From CAZYZQ01 sp964652075 (GTDB lineage Bacteria > Bacillota > Clostridia > Oscillospirales > Oscillospiraceae), in contig CAZYZQ010000065.1 of assembly GCA_964652075.1 (NCBI GenBank), positions 1-12,900 on the forward strand: DNA of 12,900 nucleotides, read 5' to 3'. Shown here in pieces: positions 5,425 to 12,789 of this stretch. The translations under genes were made by a program, and so were the position numbers. Position 1 is the first letter of the stretch; every line of letters starts with the position of its first letter. The notes beneath the pieces are model-generated. The model did not search any database. It was given only the letters and a program-made list of their open reading frames with translations, and had not been told where the DNA came from.

Positions 5425-6811
5425 TACCATGACCCGCCGGAAAGAGGAGCTGACACCTATTACGCCGGGGGAGATTAAAATGTATTGCTGCGGCCCGACG
5501 GTGTATAATTATATCCATGTCGGCAACGCCCGCCCGATTATCATGTTCGACATCCTGCGCCGGTATCTGGAATACCGCGGCAACAAGGTTACGTTTGTGC
5601 AGAACTTCACAGATGTGGACGACAAGATCATCAAGCGCGCCAACGAGGAGGGCATCTCCGCCTCCGAGGTCGCAGAGAAGTATATTAAGGAGTATTTTGT
5701 CGACGCACACGGCCTCGGCGTCCGCGATGCGACAGTGCATCCGCGCGCGACGGAGAATATGCAGGGCATCATCGATATGGTGCAGACGCTGATCGACAAG
5801 GGCTATGCCTATCCGGCCTCGAACGGCGATGTCTACTACAGGACACTGAAATTCAAGGGCTACGGCAAGCTGAGCCACCAGCCGATCGAGGATCTGCAGG
5901 CCGGCGCGCGCATCGACGTGAACGACGTAAAGGAGGATCCGCTGGACTTTGCCCTCTGGAAGGCGGCAAAGCCGGGTGAACCGGCGTGGGACTCCCCCTG
6001 GAGTAAGGGACGCCCGGGCTGGCACATTGAGTGCTCCGTGATGTCGAACCGCTACCTCGGCAAGACGATCGATATCCACTGCGGCGGCATGGATCTCCAG
6101 TTCCCGCACCACGAGAACGAGATTGCGCAGTCTGAAGCGGCCAACGGCTGTGAGTTCGTCCACTACTGGATGCACAACGGCTTTTTGAATATTGACAACA
6201 AGAAGATGTCGAAATCCCTCGGCAACTTCTTCACGGTACGCGACGCGGCGCAGACCTACGGCTACGAGACAATCCGCTTTTTCATGCTCTCGGCGCAGTA
6301 CCGCAGCCCGCTGAACTACTCCAAGGATTCGCTCGACAATGCGCGCGCGGCGCTTGACCGGCTCTATACCGCCGACGACAATATGGACTTCCTCGAGAAA
6401 AACGGAGAAGAAGGGGAGATGACCGAATCCGAGCGCGTCTTCACCGCCACATTCGACGACTACCGTACCCGCTTCGACGAGGCGATGGACGACGACCTTA
6501 ACACCGCCGACGCCATCGGCGTCCTGTTCGAGCTTGTCCGCGCTGAGAACACAGCGCTGGAGGGCAAGCCGACGAAGGCTTTCGCCGCGGAGTGCCGCAA
6601 GATGCTCCATGAGATCACCGACGTTCTCGGCCTGCTCTACTCCCGGAAGAAGGACGACCTTGACAGTCAGGTTGAGGCCATGATTGAAGCCCGGCAGGCG
6701 GCAAGAAAGGCAAAGAATTTCGCGGAGGCCGACCGGATTCGGGATGAACTGAAGGAAATGGGGATTGTCCTGATGGATACGCCGCAGGGCGTGAAATGGA
6801 CAAAGGCATGA
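5411..6811 (+). CDS. cysS: Cysteine--tRNA ligase
   Basis: CysRS activates cysteine with ATP and charges tRNA-Cys. At 466 residues it is a standard class I bacterial enzyme. The HIGH motif is HVGN (36-39), just after MYCCGPTVYNY. The KMSKS loop is at 265-269. The four zinc ligands that select cysteine fall at C27, C208 (GWHIEC), H233 and E237 (FPHHENE), the same spacing as in the E. coli enzyme. The C-terminal region (about 400-466) is the helical tRNA-binding part and includes a KNFAEADRIRDEL block typical of CysRS. MRVFNTMTR at 5411 matches family N-termini. The in-frame ATG 42 bases earlier lies deep in cysE and is rejected. AAGGA (5396-5400) provides the ribosome binding site. Its position behind a Cys T-box and cysE makes charging and synthesis of cysteine co-regulated. 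Confidence 0.97.
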   Translation: MRVFNTMTRRKEELTPITPGEIKMYCCGPTVYNYIHVGNARPIIMFDILRRYLEYRGNKVTFVQNFTDVDDKIIKRANEEGISASEVAEKYIKEYFVDAHGLGVRDATVHPRATENMQGIIDMVQTLIDKGYAYPASNGDVYYRTLKFKGYGKLSHQPIEDLQAGARIDVNDVKEDPLDFALWKAAKPGEPAWDSPWSKGRPGWHIECSVMSNRYLGKTIDIHCGGMDLQFPHHENEIAQSEAANGCEFVHYWMHNGFLNIDNKKMSKSLGNFFTVRDAAQTYGYETIRFFMLSAQYRSPLNYSKDSLDNARAALDRLYTADDNMDFLEKNGEEGEMTESERVFTATFDDYRTRFDEAMDDDLNTADAIGVLFELVRAENTALEGKPTKAFAAECRKMLHEITDVLGLLYSRKKDDLDSQVEAMIEARQAARKAKNFAEADRIRDELKEMGIVLMDTPQGVKWTKA

Positions 6812-8184
6812 GCGGCGCAGCGGTCAAAAACGACTTTTCAAAGGGATCGGTTGCGGGAAATATCCTGCGCATGGCGATCCCCATCACGGCAGCACAGCTG
6901 GTCAATGTGGTCTATAATCTGGTCGACCGGATGTATATCGGCCGGCTCGAGGGCAGCGGGACGCTTGCGCTTACGGGCCTTGGCATCTGCCTGCCTGTGA
7001 TTGCTATTATCAACGCCTTTACCCGGCTGGCAGGGCAGGGTGGCGCATCGCTGTGCTCCATCGAACGCGGACGCGGGGACTATGAGACGGCGGAACGGAT
7101 CATGGGAAATTCGTTTTTTCTGGTTCTGCTGTTTGGCGCAGTGCTGATGGCGGTCGGAATCGGCTTTCGCAGGCCGATCCTCTACGCCTTCGGCGCGAGC
7201 GACGCGACCTACGGCTACGCTGCGGACTATCTGACAATCTATCTGCTCGGCACGTTTTTTGTCATGATTACGAGCGGCATGAACGGTTTTATCAATTCGC
7301 AGGGCTTCGCGAAAACCGGGATGCTGACCGTCGCGATCGGCGCGGCGCTGAATATTGTGCTTGATCCGCTGTTTATCTTTGCGCTCGGCCTCGGCGTGCG
7401 CGGCGCGGCCATCGCGACAGTCCTGTCCCAGCTTGTCTCCGCCGTGTGGGTCATGCGGTTTCTGACAGGCAGGCGCGCCGTGCTGCGGCTGAAATGCAAA
7501 AACCTGCGGCCGAGCGCGCCGCTTATGAAGCGGATCCTGTCGCTCGGCGTGGCGGGCTTTGTGATGGCCTGTACCAACAGCGTCGTCCAGATCGCGGCCA
7601 ACCGAATGCTGCGCCTGTACGGCAGCGACCTGTATATTACGGCAATGACCGTGCTCGCCTCTGTGCGTGAGGTCACGATGATGCTGGTTTCCGGTATCAC
7701 GAGCGGTTCGGAGCCGGTTCTGGGGTATAATTATGGCGCGCAGCAGTACGCGCGTGTACGCGGCGGGATCCGTTTCACGCTGACCTTCAGCCTGTGCTAC
7801 TCCGTCGTCGTGTGGGCGCTTTTGATGCTGTTCCCGAGCGTATTTATCCGCGTTTTCAACGATGATCCGGCGCTTTTGACGCTTGGCAGGCACGCGATGC
7901 GGTGCTACTATCCGCTCTATTTTATGATGGCGTTCCAGTTCGGCGCGCAGTCCACCTTTGTGGCGCTGGGCAAGTCGAAGCAGGCGATTTTCTTCTCGCT
8001 GCTGCGTAAGGTCATCATTGTTGTGCCGCTGACGCTGCTGTTGCCTCGGATTGCGGCCATCGGTGTGGACGGCGTGTTCTTTGCCGAGCCGATCTCTGAC
8101 CTGATCGGCGGCACCGCGGCCTTCAGCACCATGCTCGCCACTGTGTGGTTCCCACTCAAACGGAAGGAGAAGCAGCACGAATGA
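6796..8184 (+). CDS. MATE family efflux transporter
   Basis: The 462-residue product is a MATE (multidrug and toxic compound extrusion) protein, an inner-membrane exporter that moves organic cations or metabolites out in exchange for Na+ or H+. About twelve hydrophobic segments can be traced in two similar halves. The first starts MAIPITAAQLVNVVYNLVDRMYIG (residues 26-49), with the family's VDRMYIG-type signature. The second half holds ITSGSEPVLGYNYGAQQYARVRGGI, another MATE hallmark. It is closest in style to the MepA/DinF-like branch; the substrate cannot be read from sequence. The chosen ATG overlaps cysS by 16 bases and has AGGG at 6786-6789. An alternative ATG at 6808 would give a 4-base ATGA overlap but lacks a well-spaced ribosome binding site. 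Its place in a cysteine operon hints at cystine or thiol export, but that is only inference. Confidence 0.92.
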   Translation: MDKGMSGAAVKNDFSKGSVAGNILRMAIPITAAQLVNVVYNLVDRMYIGRLEGSGTLALTGLGICLPVIAIINAFTRLAGQGGASLCSIERGRGDYETAERIMGNSFFLVLLFGAVLMAVGIGFRRPILYAFGASDATYGYAADYLTIYLLGTFFVMITSGMNGFINSQGFAKTGMLTVAIGAALNIVLDPLFIFALGLGVRGAAIATVLSQLVSAVWVMRFLTGRRAVLRLKCKNLRPSAPLMKRILSLGVAGFVMACTNSVVQIAANRMLRLYGSDLYITAMTVLASVREVTMMLVSGITSGSEPVLGYNYGAQQYARVRGGIRFTLTFSLCYSVVVWALLMLFPSVFIRVFNDDPALLTLGRHAMRCYYPLYFMMAFQFGAQSTFVALGKSKQAIFFSLLRKVIIVVPLTLLLPRIAAIGVDGVFFAEPISDLIGGTAAFSTMLATVWFPLKRKEKQHE

Positions 8185-10703
8185 AACTGATGATTCTGGA
8201 CGGCAACAGCATTGTCAACCGCGCGTTTTACGGAATCCGTCCGCTGACGACGAAGGACGGGCTGTATACGAATGCGATCTACGGGTTTTTGAATATTTTG
8301 CAGCGCGTGCGCGGCGAGGAGTCGCCGGATGCGCTTTGCGTCGCATTCGATCTCAAGGGGCCGACCTTCCGCCATCTGCGCTATGAGGGGTACAAGGCAA
8401 CCCGGAAGGGAATGCCGGAGGAGCTGGCGCAGCAGATGCCGGTGCTCAAAGAGGTTCTGTCCGCCATGAATATCCCGCAGTACGCCTGCAAGGGCTGGGA
8501 GGCCGACGACGTGCTCGGCACGGTGGGGCGTCTTTGCGAAGCGGACGGCTGGGACTGCGTGATTGTCACAGGTGACCGCGACAGCCTGCAGCTTGTGACC
8601 GAGCATGTGACGGTCAAACTGATTACCTCCCGCACCGGCCAGACGCTGACTACCAACTACACGCCTGCGGTTTTTGAGGAGGAGTACGGCTTCGGGCCGC
8701 GCGGCATCATTGATCTGAAGAGCCTCATGGGCGACAGCTCCGACAATATTCCCGGCGTGCCGGGTGTCGGCGAGAAGACTGCGAAGGCCCTTCTGGCGGA
8801 TTTTGGGACAATGCAGGCCGTCTATGACAATCTGGACAGCCCGAAAATCCGTGAGGCTGTACGCAAAAAACTGGCGGCGGGCAGGGATTCCGCCATGCTC
8901 TCCTATGAGCTTGCAACAATTTTGCCGGAGGCGCCGATCGAGTTCCAACCGGAACACAATCTTGTGCAGCCGGTGGATAATAACGCGCTCTATGCGCTGT
9001 TTTTGAAGCTCGAATTCTCCCGTCTGATTGAGCGCTATGGTCTGCATAAACCGAAAATGACCGCCTCTGCGGCATCGCAGGAAACTGCACCGGCCCAGAT
9101 GCAGCTGCCCGCGGCGGAGGCACCGGCGGCAATCTTGCTCTCAGGTGCGCGCTTTGCCGTGGCGGCGGACGGCGCGGTCTATGCCGGGGCGATTGCGGAT
9201 CACCGCGACTGGCTGGAGACGTTTCTGCAAAGCGACGCCGAGAAAGTGTTCTGTGACTACAAGACGCAGCTGCATCTGCTTCACGCAGCTGAACTTCCGG
9301 AGCCAAAACAGGTCTTTGACACGGCGGTGGCCGCTTATGTGCTGAACGCCGCGATGGGCGACTACTCGCTGAAAAAGCTCGCACTGGCGTATCTTGCGGA
9401 GGAGCTGCCGGACGATCTGTGCGCGCAGGCGTCGGCAATCTGGGCGCTTCGCCCCATCCTCGCGCCGAAGCTCTCCGAGCAGGGGGTTGAGGCGGTCTAT
9501 CGGGAGATCGACCTGCCGCTCTGCCCGGTGCTCGTCTCCATGGAGGAGACAGGCGTTCTGGTTGACCGCGACGCGTTGGAGCAGTGGGGCGAGATGCTGG
9601 CTTCCAAAACGCGCGAGACGCAGGCGGAGATCTATGAGCTTGCGGGGATGGAGTTCAATATCAACTCCACCAAGCAGCTCGGCGAGGTGCTTTTTGAGCG
9701 GCTCGAGCTGCCGCACGGGAAGAAGACCAGCCGGGGCTACTCCACCAATGTGGATGTTTTGGAAAAGCTCGCGGCGGCATTCCCGATTGCGCGCGCCGTG
9801 CTGGATTACCGGACGTATACAAAGATGAAGTCGACCTATGCCGAGGGGCTTCTGAAGGTCATTGCCCCGGACGGGCGGATTCATACGACCTTCCAGAACC
9901 TCGTGACCGCGACCGGACGGCTGTCTTCGACTGACCCGAATTTGCAGAATATCCCGGTTCGCACGGAGCTTGGAAGTGAAATCCGGAAGATGTTCGTTCC
10001 CGCGCCCGGCTGCGTGTTCGTTGACGCGGACTACAGCCAGATTGAGCTGCGCGTGCTGGCGCACATTGCGGACGATCCGCTGATGCAGCAGGCGTTTTGC
10101 AGTGGCGAGGATATCCACCGCGCGACGGCGTCGCAGGTCTTCGGCGTTGCGCCGGAGGAGGTGACGCCGGAGATGCGCCGCGGCGCAAAGGCCGTCAACT
10201 TCGGCATCGTCTACGGCATCTCCGAGTTCTCGCTGGCCGAGGATCTCGGCGTCTCCCGGCAGGAGGCGAAGGCGTATATTGACGGCTATCTTGCCCGCTA
10301 CGCAGGCGTGCGGCAGTATATGCGCGACGTTGTAGCGGACGCGAAACGCGACGGCTATGTTACGACAATGTTCGGCCGCCGCCGCGACCTGCCGGAGCTG
10401 CACAGCTCGAATTTCAACATCCGTTCGGCCAACGAGCGGATCGCCATGAACACGCCGATCCAGGGCACCGCTGCCGACATTATCAAACTGGCAATGATTG
10501 CAGTCGACCGTGCAATCCGTACGGCTGGACTGCGGGCGCAGCTTGTCCTGCAGGTTCACGACGAACTGATCGTCGAGTGCCCGGCGGAGGAGCAGGCGGC
10601 GGTGATGGCGCTGCTTGAGGAGAAGATGGAGCAGGTGGCGCAGCTCAAGGTGCCGCTGCTGGCAGAGGCCAAGGCCGGGGAAAGCTGGTACGCGGCAAAA
10701 TGA
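8181..10703 (+). CDS. polA: DNA polymerase I (5'-nuclease, dead exonuclease, polymerase)
   Basis: PolA fills repair gaps and removes Okazaki primers. The 840-residue protein has three parts. Residues 1-290 are the 5' flap nuclease, with acidic metal ligands at D7, D57, E107/D109/D110, D132/D134 and D185/D188, and the helix-hairpin-helix NIPGVPGVGEKTA. After an Ala/Pro-rich linker (about 293-322) comes a degenerate 3'-5' exonuclease domain. The polymerase domain has motif A DADYSQIELR with D617, motif B R666-x3-K670-x2-NF674 to YG, and motif C H793-D794-E795. The 177-residue spacing between the two catalytic aspartates equals that of E. coli Pol I. The start at 8181 overlaps the transporter stop as ATGA; AAGGAG (8164-8169) is the ribosome binding site, and MKLMILDGNSIVNRAFYG fits PolA N-termini. 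It sits inside the T-box operon with no visible promoter of its own. Confidence 0.97.
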   Translation: MKLMILDGNSIVNRAFYGIRPLTTKDGLYTNAIYGFLNILQRVRGEESPDALCVAFDLKGPTFRHLRYEGYKATRKGMPEELAQQMPVLKEVLSAMNIPQYACKGWEADDVLGTVGRLCEADGWDCVIVTGDRDSLQLVTEHVTVKLITSRTGQTLTTNYTPAVFEEEYGFGPRGIIDLKSLMGDSSDNIPGVPGVGEKTAKALLADFGTMQAVYDNLDSPKIREAVRKKLAAGRDSAMLSYELATILPEAPIEFQPEHNLVQPVDNNALYALFLKLEFSRLIERYGLHKPKMTASAASQETAPAQMQLPAAEAPAAILLSGARFAVAADGAVYAGAIADHRDWLETFLQSDAEKVFCDYKTQLHLLHAAELPEPKQVFDTAVAAYVLNAAMGDYSLKKLALAYLAEELPDDLCAQASAIWALRPILAPKLSEQGVEAVYREIDLPLCPVLVSMEETGVLVDRDALEQWGEMLASKTRETQAEIYELAGMEFNINSTKQLGEVLFERLELPHGKKTSRGYSTNVDVLEKLAAAFPIARAVLDYRTYTKMKSTYAEGLLKVIAPDGRIHTTFQNLVTATGRLSSTDPNLQNIPVRTELGSEIRKMFVPAPGCVFVDADYSQIELRVLAHIADDPLMQQAFCSGEDIHRATASQVFGVAPEEVTPEMRRGAKAVNFGIVYGISEFSLAEDLGVSRQEAKAYIDGYLARYAGVRQYMRDVVADAKRDGYVTTMFGRRRDLPELHSSNFNIRSANERIAMNTPIQGTAADIIKLAMIAVDRAIRTAGLRAQLVLQVHDELIVECPAEEQAAVMALLEEKMEQVAQLKVPLLAEAKAGESWYAAK

Positions 10704-11152
10704 GGGATCTGCAAATCATGCCGATGCAGGCGCGCCATGTCGCGGCGGTTGCCGCACTGGAATCGGCCTGCTTCTCCGACCCGTGGAGTGCGCGCTCTAT
10801 AGAGGGAGAACTCACAAATCCGCTGAGCCTCTGGCTGATCGCGGAGGTGAACGGAACTGCCGCCGGGTATATCGGCAGCCAGACGGTGGGAGATGCGGCG
10901 GATATGATGAACGTCGCCGTGGACCCCGCATATCGGCGGCAGGGCGTTGCACAGAAGCTTCTGGATGCGCTGTGGCAGGCGCTTTGCGCGCGCGGCGCGA
11001 AAACGCTGACATTGGAGGTGCGCGCGTCCAACGCGGCGGCTATTGCTTTATATGAGAAGAACGCCTACGTCCAGATCGGCCGCAGGCCGGGGTATTACCG
11101 GCATCCGAAAGAGGATGCGCTGATCCTGCAAAAAGGGGAGGAGCTCGGATGA
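10700..11152 (+). CDS. rimI: Ribosomal-protein-alanine N-acetyltransferase (GNAT)
   Basis: RimI-type enzymes acetylate the N-terminal alanine of ribosomal protein S18 using acetyl-CoA. The 150-residue protein is a single GNAT domain. Visible features are the motif DPWS (residues 27-30), the strand MMNVAVDPAYRR, the acetyl-CoA loop R79-RQ-G82-V-A84, and LEVRASNAAAIALYEK with E106 and Y118, which correspond to the family's catalytic residues. It ends with the RimI-like GYYRHPKEDALILQK. Coupling to tsaD just downstream is the classic context for RimI and supports it over other GNAT functions. The start overlaps the polA stop as ATGA. The ribosome binding site is weak, so translation is probably coupled to polA. 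A second ATG at 10718 has GAGGGA upstream but would remove the first beta strand. Confidence 0.9.
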   Translation: MRDLQIMPMQARHVAAVAALESACFSDPWSARSIEGELTNPLSLWLIAEVNGTAAGYIGSQTVGDAADMMNVAVDPAYRRQGVAQKLLDALWQALCARGAKTLTLEVRASNAAAIALYEKNAYVQIGRRPGYYRHPKEDALILQKGEELG

Positions 11153-12150
11153 AAATACTGGCTGTTGAGTCCTCGTGCGACGAGACGGCTGTTGCCGTCG
11201 TGGAGGACGGGCGGCATGTGCTGGCCGACTGCATCGCCTCACAGGTGGCACTCCATCGTGAATACGGCGGCGTTGTGCCGGAGATCGCCTCGCGCAAGCA
11301 TATTGAGGAAATCTATGCGCTGGCCGATCAGGCGCTGGAGACGGCGCATGTCACGCGGGAGCAGCTCGACGCGGTAGCCGTGACCTACGCGCCGGGGCTG
11401 ATCGGCGCGGTGCTGGTCGGCGTAAACTTTGCAAAGGGCGCGGCCATGGCCATGGATAAGCCGCTGATCCCCGTCCACCATCTGCGCGGCCACATTGCCG
11501 CGAATTATCTGGCGTTTCCGGAGCTTGCGCCGCCGTTTGTTGCGCTGGTCGTCTCGGGCGGGAATACGATGATTGTGGACGTGCGGGACTATACCGACCT
11601 GCGCGTGCTCGGCGCGACGCGGGACGACGCGGCGGGGGAGTGCTTCGACAAGGTCGCGCGCCTTCTCGGGATGCCGTACCCGGGCGGCGCGGCGCTCGAC
11701 CGTGCGGCGCAGGGCGGCAATCCGGCAAAGTATCACCTGCCGCTCGGCAAAATGTCCGGGAACCCGTTGGATCTGTCCTTCTCCGGACTGAAGACCGCCG
11801 CCATCAACCTGATCCACAATGCGGGGCAGAGGGGTGAGGAGCTGGACGTGCCGTCACTCTGCGCAGGCTTTGCCGAAACGGTCTGCCAGATGCTGGTGCC
11901 GCGCACCATGCGGGCGATTGAGATGACGGGCTACGACAAGCTGGTGATTGCGGGCGGCGTCGCGGCAAATTCCCAGATCCGGCGCGCGTTCGACCTGGCT
12001 ACAGGCCGCGCGGGCGTACAGCTCTTTGTGCCGCCGCTGCGCTGGTGCGGCGACAATGGCGCCATGATCGGCGCGCAGGCGTACTATGAATTTCTTGCCG
12101 GGAGCAGGGCGGACATGCGCCTGAACGCGTTTGCAACAATGCCGCTCTAA
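11149..12150 (+). CDS. tsaD: tRNA N6-adenosine threonylcarbamoyltransferase
   Basis: TsaD transfers the threonylcarbamoyl group from TC-AMP to A37 of tRNAs that read ANN codons (t6A), working with TsaB and TsaE. The 333-residue protein is full length. It begins MKILAVESSCDETAVAVVEDG and contains the SRKHIEEI segment and the metal-binding H111-LRG-H115. It also has VVSGGNT (134-140), the phosphate-loop GECFDKVARLLGMPYPGG (163-180), LSFSGLKTA (209-217), AGGVAANSQIRR (268-279) and the metal ligand D302 in CGDNGAMIGAQAY. The start overlaps the rimI stop as ATGA and has GGGGAGGAG six to seven bases upstream. It is the last gene of the operon; a strong terminator follows within 10 bases. Neither tsaB nor tsaE is in the window. 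A tRNA-Thr gene, a class of TsaD substrate, lies about 460 bases downstream. Confidence 0.96.
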   Translation: MKILAVESSCDETAVAVVEDGRHVLADCIASQVALHREYGGVVPEIASRKHIEEIYALADQALETAHVTREQLDAVAVTYAPGLIGAVLVGVNFAKGAAMAMDKPLIPVHHLRGHIAANYLAFPELAPPFVALVVSGGNTMIVDVRDYTDLRVLGATRDDAAGECFDKVARLLGMPYPGGAALDRAAQGGNPAKYHLPLGKMSGNPLDLSFSGLKTAAINLIHNAGQRGEELDVPSLCAGFAETVCQMLVPRTMRAIEMTGYDKLVIAGGVAANSQIRRAFDLATGRAGVQLFVPPLRWCGDNGAMIGAQAYYEFLAGSRADMRLNAFATMPL

Positions 12151-12157
12151 AGATGCA

Positions 12158-12191
12158 GGATGCAGGATTCAATCCTGCATCCTCTCTTTTT
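12158..12191 (+). terminator. Rho-independent terminator of the cysE-tsaD operon
   Basis: GGATGCAGGATT (12158-12169) and AATCCTGCATCC (12171-12182) form a perfect 12-base inverted repeat around a single C. In RNA the loop would open to about ATTCAAT. A T-rich tract TCTCTTTTT (12183-12191) follows. It is the first terminator found after the T-box one at 4742-4779. Confidence 0.9.
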
Positions 12192-12553
12192 GGGGCGGTA
12201 TGCCGCAAATTTTGCGGGCAAAGAGCTTATGTCAACGAATTTTGACGGATGGATTTTGCATACTCCCCGGGCGGCGATTCCCTGTTTTTGGAATTCCGGG
12301 CGGTTTTGCCTGTGGATAAAGGTGTTTAAGCTGTGGAAAAACCTGTGGATGGTGTCGATAACTATATGCGGCGCCGTGTAGAGCCTGTCCTTATCGTCAA
12401 CTCGCCCTTATTCTGGAGGGGAAAAACATGAATAGAAATTGCCCGAATTTTTTGAAATATTCTCGTGAAAACCGCCGATTGACAGGAAAATCACCAAAGA
12501 ATTTTGCAAGAAAGCATCTGATTTTGCAGGAATCGAGAAACAAAAAATTTTCA
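12192..12553. other. Non-coding region, AT-rich in its right half
   Basis: No convincing gene is present. The left part has an imperfect hairpin (12201-12220, TGCCGCAAA against TTTGCGGGCA, one bulge), a direct repeat CCGGGCGG (12267-12274 and 12296-12303), and the DnaA-box cluster at 12311-12361. From about 12421 the base composition shifts clearly towards A and T compared with the genes. ATTTTGCA occurs at 12253, 12501 and 12521. GGAGGGG (12415-12421) followed by an ATG at 12428 looks like a translation start, but the frame runs straight through the tRNA gene. Confidence 0.6.
12311..12361. promoter_or_regulatory. Cluster of four DnaA-box-like 9-mers
   Basis: Read on the + strand against TGTGGATAA (complement of the DnaA box TTATCCACA), there are four tandem copies. 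TGTGGATAA (12311-12319) is perfect. TGTGGAAAA (12332-12340) has one mismatch, TGTGGATGG (12344-12352) two and TGTCGATAA (12353-12361) one. All share one orientation, and the last two abut. Such clusters mark replication origins or DnaA titration/regulation sites. No dnaA, dnaN or rpmH is visible, so calling it an origin is not justified. Confidence 0.5.
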
Positions 12554-12582
12554 TTGACAACAGGGGAAAAGTCTGTTAGAAT
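12554..12582 (+). promoter_or_regulatory. Sigma-A promoter of the tRNA gene
   Basis: TTGACA (12554-12559), 17 bases, then TAGAAT (12577-12582), with an extended -10 TG at 12574-12575. The start site would be near 12589, giving a 5' leader of about 25 bases to be removed before the mature tRNA at 12614. Confidence 0.87.
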
Positions 12583-12613
12583 AGCTTCGTTCGCAGAAAG
12601 GGTGCGGACAATT

Positions 12614-12689
12614 GCTAGTGTAGCTCAGCCGGTAGAGCAGCTGATTCGTAATCAGCAGGTCGTGTGTTCGAGTCACATCACTAGCTCCA
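12614..12689 (+). tRNA. tRNA-Thr (anticodon CGU)
   Basis: This is a complete 76-base cloverleaf with an encoded CCA end. The acceptor stem is GCTAGTG (12614-12620) with CACTAGC (12679-12685), the discriminator is T at 12686 and CCA is at 12687-12689. The D stem is GCTC/GAGC (12623-12626, 12635-12638). The anticodon stem is GCTGA/TCAGC (12640-12644, 12652-12656), with loop TTCGTAA and anticodon CGT at 12647-12649, reading ACG. The variable loop is AGGTC. The T arm is GTGTG-TTCGAGT-CACAT with one G-U pair. A37 is present, as needed for the t6A modification made by TsaD. It is transcribed alone, from its own promoter to its own terminator. Confidence 0.96.
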
Positions 12690-12690
12690 A

Positions 12691-12728
12691 AGATGGGTTC
12701 CTGACCGCCGCAGGAATCCATCTTTTTT
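12691..12728 (+). terminator. Rho-independent terminator after tRNA-Thr
   Basis: AGATGGGTTCCTG (12691-12703) pairs with CAGGAATCCATCT (12711-12723), with one G-T wobble and a 7-base loop ACCGCCG, followed by a run of T through 12728. It begins two bases after the tRNA CCA end. Confidence 0.93.
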
Positions 12729-12789
12729 GTGTTTGGCAGATGCATGAAATTTCGCAAGTCGTTTCCTTCAAAAAATGTCTGATCGGTTC

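Noticed and set aside
5357..6610. 417-codon open frame on the - strand opposite cysS
   Set aside because: Mirror frame of a strongly conserved gene in GC-rich DNA; no recognisable domain and no promoter or ribosome binding site.
6838..8178. 446-codon open frame on the - strand opposite the MATE gene
   Set aside because: Antisense shadow; the product is rich in His, Arg and Gln and lacks any domain, while the + strand encodes a full transporter.
9141..10559. 472-codon open frame on the - strand opposite polA
   Set aside because: Antisense shadow of the conserved polymerase domain with low-complexity composition.
12201..12220. Hairpin TGCCGCAAA/TTTGCGGGCA as a second terminator
   Set aside because: It has a bulge and no T-run on either side; the terminator at 12158-12191 is sufficient.
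12311..12361. Calling the DnaA-box cluster the chromosome origin
   Set aside because: None of the usual neighbours (dnaA, dnaN, rpmH, gyrB) is present and strand skew cannot be judged in one window.
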